From NCBI GenBank assembly GCA_001872995.1, contig MNXO01000123.1, positions 1 to 10,572 of the forward strand: DNA of 10,572 nt, in the 5' to 3' direction. The notes below the pieces were generated by a model. It ran no database searches and was not told the origin of the DNA. It was given only the letters and a program-made list of their open reading frames with translations. This document shows positions 6,220-10,572 of this stretch, one piece after another. Within the stretch, counting starts at the first letter, position 1, and every line of letters starts with the position of its first letter. This stretch comes from Bacteroidetes bacterium CG2_30_32_10. Its GTDB lineage: Bacteria > Bacteroidota > Bacteroidia > Bacteroidales > CG2-30-32-10. Made by a program: the position numbers and the translations under genes.

Positions 6220-7097
6220 ATTAACAATTTTTTAAAAGATTTTTCAAGATAATACACACAAAGTATCAGAATGCCAATTAAACTTAAATCAAAAACGGTA
6301 TAAGCTAAATGGCTTATGGTTTCAATAAATTCAAGTTTTATCAACATTAATATTCCTGAAATGATGGTAATAATAATTAAAACAGAAAACCAATTCAAAT
6401 CAAACGGTTGTTTTTGGTCAAATTTGAATTTCAGATAAAACCAAATACCAGTAAACAAAACTGCTATGCTAAATAGAAAATGATTACTATCTAAAAACAG
6501 GCGTGTTGGTAACATATAATTACCCAAATCGCCAGCTAAATAACCGAAAGCACCTGCACTTAAAATACCAAATGACACCATCCAATTAATAAAACTATAC
6601 TGTTTGAATGCAATGATTTTATTTTTAATCAAATTAGAAATTAAAATATTGATTAATAAGAAGATGATAAAAGCAGCTATTCCAAAATAAAATATAGGTT
6701 TAGCAATGCTTTCGCGAAAAGCCCCCGTATAAGCCATAAATCCAGAAATTCCAAGACGTTTGTATTGAGGTTCTGTAAAAGGATTGCCATTTTCATCAAA
6801 AGGATATTTAAGGGTTTGAGCAAAGAAAAACGATGAATTGAATGAATGACAATCGGTGCAACCGTTTCGTCCAAGCGCGGCTCCGGAAGGTGATACGTCG
6901 TGACTAAATTTATGCACAGAAGCATAAGGGGAGGCTTCATAAATTTCTTTATCCAACATTTTATAATCTTTGCCATTAAAATACATGCGGTCGTCATTTA
7001 CCCAAACAACTTGTTTACCGGTGAGGTCGTAACCTTTAAATTTCAAGTGTTCGGTAACAGATTGAATAAAAGCATCTATTTCGGAAGCTGTATTCAC
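6216..7097 (-). CDS. Membrane cytochrome module: one CxxCH heme site plus five transmembrane helices (likely C-terminal part of the upstream cytochrome)
   Basis: This is a 293-codon frame starting at a GTG that overlaps the preceding stop (GTGA). Residues 1-130 are soluble and contain one heme c motif, CTDCH (Cys80-His84). Five hydrophobic helices follow at about 133-156, 168-189, 203-222, 236-254 and 262-285. His206 and His263 lie at helix edges and could ligate heme b or sit near a quinol site (inference). A heme c domain must be outside the cytoplasm, yet this protein has no signal peptide. That is the strongest sign that it is really the C-terminal part of the 517-residue cytochrome just upstream. 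The alternative, a separate N-out membrane protein, is less likely. Confidence 0.75.
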   Translation of the reverse strand: MNTASEIDAFIQSVTEHLKFKGYDLTGKQVVWVNDDRMYFNGKDYKMLDKEIYEASPYASVHKFSHDVSPSGAALGRNGCTDCHSFNSSFFFAQTLKYPFDENGNPFTEPQYKRLGISGFMAYTGAFRESIAKPIFYFGIAAFIIFLLINILISNLIKNKIIAFKQYSFINWMVSFGILSAGAFGYLAGDLGNYMLPTRLFLDSNHFLFSIAVLFTGIWFYLKFKFDQKQPFDLNWFSVLIIITIISGILMLIKLEFIETISHLAYTVFDLSLIGILILCVYYLEKSFKKLLI

Positions 7098-8647
7098 TTC
7101 GGGAATTCCCCATTGTTGTCAATAATTTTTGATAAGTTTGGGTATTTTGTTTTGTCTTTCCTATGTAATACCCACATTTGATAAATGTCGCTCATTTTTG
7201 GCTGGTTTAAACCAGGTTTGCCTTCGGTATAAATACCAGGCCAGGCACTATGCACCATATTCATCGGATAGATTTTATCTTTATACTTTGCCAATGAAGG
7301 TGTATATGGATCAGTAGGTTGGTCTTTGAATGTAAACATTTCCAATTCGCCATAGTGATTCCAATAATTTAAATTTTGGTCATAGAATGTCCAGATGTAT
7401 TTTCCTGGAGGCGTAATTTTTGTTCCGGGATTGAAGATGTCGCTCACTTGCACCAATGCAGCTTTTACCGAACGTTCGTTGATATGACAAGCCTGACAAG
7501 ATATTTCTTCTAAATGTAAAGGAGGTAACCAATTATGTTTAGCAATTGGGGCATTGAGATAACCCGTTAAATGACAATCTTCACAATTACGCACCGTATT
7601 GTCCAAATCATTACGGACATTGCCAGAAGGGTCGTCGCCTTTGCCAAACTGATGGAGCTCTTTTCCTTTGATCAGAGGGTTGGAAGCCATGCTGCCAGCA
7701 GTATGACAATCAACACATTTTAAACCAGCATTCATGTGAACATCGCGACGGTTTGAGTAAGTTGTACCTTTCTTTTTCCAATCGGGTTTTGCATGACAAT
7801 TCAGGCAAGTTTCGTTGCGGACTTCCCGAACCAAATGGAGTGAAAGTTTGCCATCTATATCGAATTTAGTAACATCATATTTTACGATAACAGGAACTGA
7901 GTCTTTAATACTTCCTTCAATAGAAGCCAAGCCACTACCTTGAGTTGCCGCCCATCTGAAATTCCACTTTTCGAGTTGTTTATTTCGTTTCTTATAATTA
8001 TATTCAGGCAAGTGACACAATTGGCAATCGGCCTCAATCACCCCAGTATTTACCCAATTTGATTTGTAATAGTCACCATCGAAATTGTTAGTGCCCATTG
8101 CAACGAGTTTATTTGTAGAATCAGCCATAAATTTATCGTAACGATTGCCATTTCGGTCAAATTCGAGCGGACCACCACCAGGATGACAAGCCCCACAGGT
8201 AGCAGTAATGAAATCGAAGGAAGTCATATCAATTTCTTTGGCAGATTTGTTGTTTTTGGGAGCCAAAGACCTATACAAAGGAGCTGGTGAACACCAATTA
8301 CCACCATAGTTTCCGGGATGCGAGACCCATTGAAATCTTTTTTTCATCACACTATCGGGCAGCTCGTTTTTTCCTTGTTGAAAATGAAAACCCTGGGTGA
8401 TTTTGTCATAATCGTGGCATTTGCCACAAGTTTGTCGTGGTGAATATGGTTTGTCGGCATTAATGCCTTTTACCGGATTAATAATGTTACCGTCTTCATC
8501 ATATAAAAAGAAGGGCGGACAAACACCCGATTTGGTAATGTATTCCTTTACAGGTTTAATATTGTTTGTTTTTTTGTTTGTAAATACAAGCACCATAATT
8601 ACAAGCAATGGAAATAAAATGAAAATAAGAGGAAGTTGTTTTTTCAT
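7094..8647 (-). CDS. Multiheme c-type cytochrome with seven CxxCH sites (N-terminal part of a split octaheme membrane cytochrome)
   Basis: This is 517 residues from an ATG. Residues 6-23 form an uncleaved-type signal anchor (LPLIFILFPLLVIMVLVF). Seven heme c motifs follow: CGKCH 74-78, CGACH 151-155, CQLCH 208-212, CLNCH 281-285, CVDCH 311-315, CEDCH 355-359 and CQACH 384-388. Other landmarks are GNYGGNWCSPAPLYR, WAATQGSGL, GNVRNDLDNTVRNCED and LPPLHLEEISCQACHINERSVKAALVQVSD. The chain ends abruptly after NNGEFPK and the next frame continues it. It should sit in the periplasm, tied to the inner membrane, and move electrons between the quinone pool and a partner or substrate. Which one is not shown. 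I cannot assign a named enzyme such as a tetrathionate or nitrite reductase. Confidence 0.9.
   Translation of the reverse strand: MKKQLPLIFILFPLLVIMVLVFTNKKTNNIKPVKEYITKSGVCPPFFLYDEDGNIINPVKGINADKPYSPRQTCGKCHDYDKITQGFHFQQGKNELPDSVMKKRFQWVSHPGNYGGNWCSPAPLYRSLAPKNNKSAKEIDMTSFDFITATCGACHPGGGPLEFDRNGNRYDKFMADSTNKLVAMGTNNFDGDYYKSNWVNTGVIEADCQLCHLPEYNYKKRNKQLEKWNFRWAATQGSGLASIEGSIKDSVPVIVKYDVTKFDIDGKLSLHLVREVRNETCLNCHAKPDWKKKGTTYSNRRDVHMNAGLKCVDCHTAGSMASNPLIKGKELHQFGKGDDPSGNVRNDLDNTVRNCEDCHLTGYLNAPIAKHNWLPPLHLEEISCQACHINERSVKAALVQVSDIFNPGTKITPPGKYIWTFYDQNLNYWNHYGELEMFTFKDQPTDPYTPSLAKYKDKIYPMNMVHSAWPGIYTEGKPGLNQPKMSDIYQMWVLHRKDKTKYPNLSKIIDNNGEFPK
7097..7118 (-). other. Probable single-base frameshift site splitting the octaheme cytochrome
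   Basis: The first frame stops at 7094-7096 and the second is closed by a TGA at 7119-7121, so any switch must occur between them. On the minus strand the run AATGGGGAATTCCCGAAGTG, with the G4 at 7108-7111, reads N-G-E-F-P-K-stop. One extra G gives N-G-G-I-P-E-V-N-T, which joins both frames smoothly into about 810 residues. Confidence 0.75.
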
Positions 8648-8677
8648 ACTATTAATTTTTTTTAGTTTATAATAATA

Positions 8678-9619
8678 TTAAATAGTGTTAGTATCTATAC
8701 AGTTTTCATCTTTGGTTTCGAATTCAATGGTGGCGTGTTGAATATTGAGATGTTTAAGATGGTGTTTGATATTTTTCTTTATCAGGGTTTGATTTAAAAT
8801 ATCAATATTTGGCTGAATCAAAACATGAGCAGTCATCGCATTTTGAGAAGTGCTGATAGCCCAAACATGAAGGTGATGTATATCAATTACCCCATCCACT
8901 TCTTTTATCTCCATCATCACCTTTTGCAAATCAATTCCTTTAGGCACTCCATCGAGTGTAAGCGAAAGACTGTCTTTAAACAAGTTCCAGGTAGAATAAA
9001 AAATAACAACTACAATGATTAAACTCATAAGCATATCGAGCCAATAAATATGGAAAAGAAAAATTAGAATACCCGAAATAACCACACCCAGAGAAACAGC
9101 CGCATCTGCCAACAGGTGTAGGTAAGCGCCTTTTACATTCAGGTCGCTGTCTTTGTCTTTGAAAAACAAAAAAGCAGAAACAGCATTGATAACAATACCT
9201 ATACCGGCGACAATAGAAATTGGAGTTCCCTGAATACTCACCGGATTATGCAAACGATTGATACTTTCCCAAATAATTCCACCAATAGCAACAAACAAAA
9301 CCAATGAATTGATAAGGGAAACCAAAATAGTTGATTTTCGAAAACCATAAGTAAACTTATCGTTTGCTTTTAGCTTTGCCAATCGGAAAGCCAGTAATGC
9401 CAATGCTAATGCCGCTACATCGCTCAGGTTATGCCCAGCATCGGAAATTAATGAAAGCGAATTGTAATATAGACCTGCTGAAAATTCAATAATTACATAT
9501 AGGGCATTTATTGCAATACCAATTATAAATGCTCGATTAAGGTTTGAAACCTTAGATGTATGATTATGTGTGTGATTATCCAATTTGTTAAAAAATAAAG
9601 TTAAACAAAAACCCGACAA
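8678..9619 (-). CDS. Cation diffusion facilitator (CDF) metal efflux transporter, CzcD/ZitB-like
   Basis: This is a proton-coupled inner-membrane exporter of divalent metals such as Zn2+, about 300 residues long and near full CDF length. The His-rich N-terminus is DNHTHNHT. Six helices follow, with metal-site motifs DAGHNLSD in helix 2 and HLLADAAVS in helix 5, both fitting the HxxxD pattern of zinc/cobalt/cadmium-type CDFs. The C-terminal cytoplasmic domain has IDIHHLHVWAIS and ends with a metal-binding-like fold. An ATG at 9619 overlaps the permease gene by 32 bases, but its first 12 residues do not look family-like. A TTG at 9583, a few bases after the permease stop and giving MDNHTHNHT, is the more natural start. 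The exact metal is not readable. Confidence 0.9.
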   Translation of the reverse strand: MSGFCLTLFFNKLDNHTHNHTSKVSNLNRAFIIGIAINALYVIIEFSAGLYYNSLSLISDAGHNLSDVAALALALLAFRLAKLKANDKFTYGFRKSTILVSLINSLVLFVAIGGIIWESINRLHNPVSIQGTPISIVAGIGIVINAVSAFLFFKDKDSDLNVKGAYLHLLADAAVSLGVVISGILIFLFHIYWLDMLMSLIIVVVIFYSTWNLFKDSLSLTLDGVPKGIDLQKVMMEIKEVDGVIDIHHLHVWAISTSQNAMTAHVLIQPNIDILNQTLIKKNIKHHLKHLNIQHATIEFETKDENCIDTNTI

Positions 9620-10572
9620 TCATTATACCAGTACCAACCACTGCAATGAAAGTAAAAACCAAAGGTAGTTTTAATACTTTTCTTAGAATAATCATTTCGG
9701 GTAATGAAAGTGCAATGACAGACATCATAAAAGCCAAAGCAGTGCCCAATGAAGCACCTTTCTCAATTAGAACGGAAACTATTGGGACAATACCGGCTGC
9801 ATTGGAATATAAAGGAATACCAATTAGAATGGAAAGTGGAACAGCGTACCAGACATCTTTACCCATCAATGAAGCCATAAATTCTGCAGGTACATAACCA
9901 TGAGCACCTGCACCAACGGCAATACCCAAAGCTACATACAACCAAACTTTTCCTACAATTTCTTTAACAGCATCATAACCAGATTTAATTCTGTCGTTGA
10001 ATCTTATTTTTTCTTCACCCAAAGCATTTTGTCCCACCTTTGTTTCGTAGACCCAAGCTTCCACCCATTTTTCGAGCTTCAGTTTACCAATCACCCATCC
10101 TGCAATAATGGCAATACTTAAACCAGTACCAATATATATTGCAGCAACTTTCCATCCGAACATGCCATACAAAAGCACAACGGCAACTTCATTGATCATT
10201 GGAGCCGCAATTAGAAATGAAAAAGTAACACCTAAAGGAACTCCAGCTTCCACAAATCCTAAAAACAGAGGAATGGCAGAGCAAGAGCAAAAAGGGGTAA
10301 CAATACCCAACATAGAAGCCATCACATTGCCAGTGAATGTTTTCTTGCCTTCAAGAGCTTTGCGAGTACGTTCGGGAGTGAAATAGGTTCTAATAATACC
10401 GACAAAGAATATAATCAATGTAAGCAATAGCATTACCTTTGGAAATTCAAATATAAAGAACCACAAGGTTTCAGCTAAATGTTCCCCTTTGGTCATCCCA
10501 AGGGCAGTAAAAACAAACCAATCTGTAAAAGGCTGTAAATAATGGTAAATCAAAAACCAAATTGGTAATAAT
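9588..10572 (-). CDS. DUF318/ArsP-type membrane permease (5' end open at window edge)
   Basis: This is an integral membrane protein with about eight or more helices. The diagnostic motif is VTPFCSCSAIPLFLGFVEAG, followed by LIAAPMINEVAVVLLYG in the first half. In the second half, PLYSNAAGIVPIVSVL and LAFMMSVIALSLPEMI form the repeated pore half. Members of this family export thiophilic metals or organoarsenicals, or are called simply permease. A TTG at 10553 could start it, but the frame is open to the last base of the window (LPIWF precedes it), so the true ATG may lie outside. It is probably the first or an early gene of the series and abuts the CDF gene. Its substrate is unknown; an ArsR gene lies far downstream. 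Confidence 0.86.
   Translation of the reverse strand, partial: LLPIWFLIYHYLQPFTDWFVFTALGMTKGEHLAETLWFFIFEFPKVMLLLTLIIFFVGIIRTYFTPERTRKALEGKKTFTGNVMASMLGIVTPFCSCSAIPLFLGFVEAGVPLGVTFSFLIAAPMINEVAVVLLYGMFGWKVAAIYIGTGLSIAIIAGWVIGKLKLEKWVEAWVYETKVGQNALGEEKIRFNDRIKSGYDAVKEIVGKVWLYVALGIAVGAGAHGYVPAEFMASLMGKDVWYAVPLSILIGIPLYSNAAGIVPIVSVLIEKGASLGTALAFMMSVIALSLPEMIILRKVLKLPLVFTFIAVVGTGIMIVGFLFNFIF

Noticed and set aside
6677..6997. 106-codon minus-strand frame inside the membrane cytochrome module
   Set aside because: It overlaps the CTDCH-containing frame, which has a clear heme motif and membrane helices. The alternative has no coherent features.
7094..7096. TGA read as selenocysteine joining the cytochrome halves
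   Set aside because: The second half is in a different frame, so recoding the TGA would not join them, and no SECIS-like hairpin is evident.
7094..7121. Programmed -1 ribosomal frameshift in the cytochrome
   Set aside because: The region lacks a standard slippery heptamer, and the P-site tRNA could not re-pair well after a slip at GGG. A plain one-base indel explains it more simply.
7094..8647. Assignment as octaheme tetrathionate reductase, hydroxylamine oxidoreductase or nitrite reductase
   Set aside because: Heme count alone does not define these enzymes. I do not see a CxxCK motif or other diagnostic active-site feature, and a membrane domain is not typical of them.
1..10572. CRISPR array, insertion sequence, tRNA or rRNA gene
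   Set aside because: I found no regularly spaced repeats, no transposase-like frame, no terminal inverted repeats and no tRNA- or rRNA-like segments; spacers are short.

Overview
The window is a compact, AT-rich stretch in which every gene I can support lies on the minus strand, so transcription runs from the high-coordinate end to the low-coordinate end. It looks like a Bacteroidota genome. Exported proteins have short signal peptides ending in F-S-Q, outer-membrane beta-barrel proteins are abundant, there are no clear Shine-Dalgarno sequences, and two spacers contain a TAnnTTTG element typical of Bacteroidota -7 boxes. I see no tRNA, rRNA, CRISPR array, insertion sequence or origin, and no gene-free stretch over 300 bases; the longest spacer is about 95 bases.

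Layout in transcription order. (1) 10572-8678: a DUF318/ArsP-type permease, open at the window edge, overlapping or abutting a CzcD-like cation diffusion facilitator. (2) 8647-6216: a multiheme cytochrome c with seven CxxCH sites, followed in another frame by a protein with one more CxxCH and five membrane helices. These two read as one ~810-residue octaheme membrane cytochrome split by a single-base frameshift at a G4 run. (3) 6219-4818: an alginate-export-type porin split in two by a 64-bp insertion carrying a 32-bp direct repeat. (4) 4807-3164: four small cytoplasmic thiol-type proteins (GDCCVxC-domain, DUF169, AhpD-like, OsmC-like). (5) 3117-611: a second porin, a Cys-containing PKD/Ig-like lipoprotein and an outer-membrane protein whose mature end begins with a Cys-Cys pair. 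(6) 592-1: a rhodanese-like protein lacking the canonical catalytic cysteine, then the first 44 codons of an ArsR-family repressor.

How they may work together (inference): the octaheme cytochrome could exchange electrons between the quinone pool and a periplasmic substrate, the porins could admit that substrate, and the thiol proteins, rhodanese, CDF and permease could handle a reactive sulfur or metal(loid) species under ArsR control. The sequence does not identify the substrate. The main points to follow up are the two neighbouring broken genes, the thiol-protein cassette between two porins, and the rhodanese with a displaced cysteine pair.
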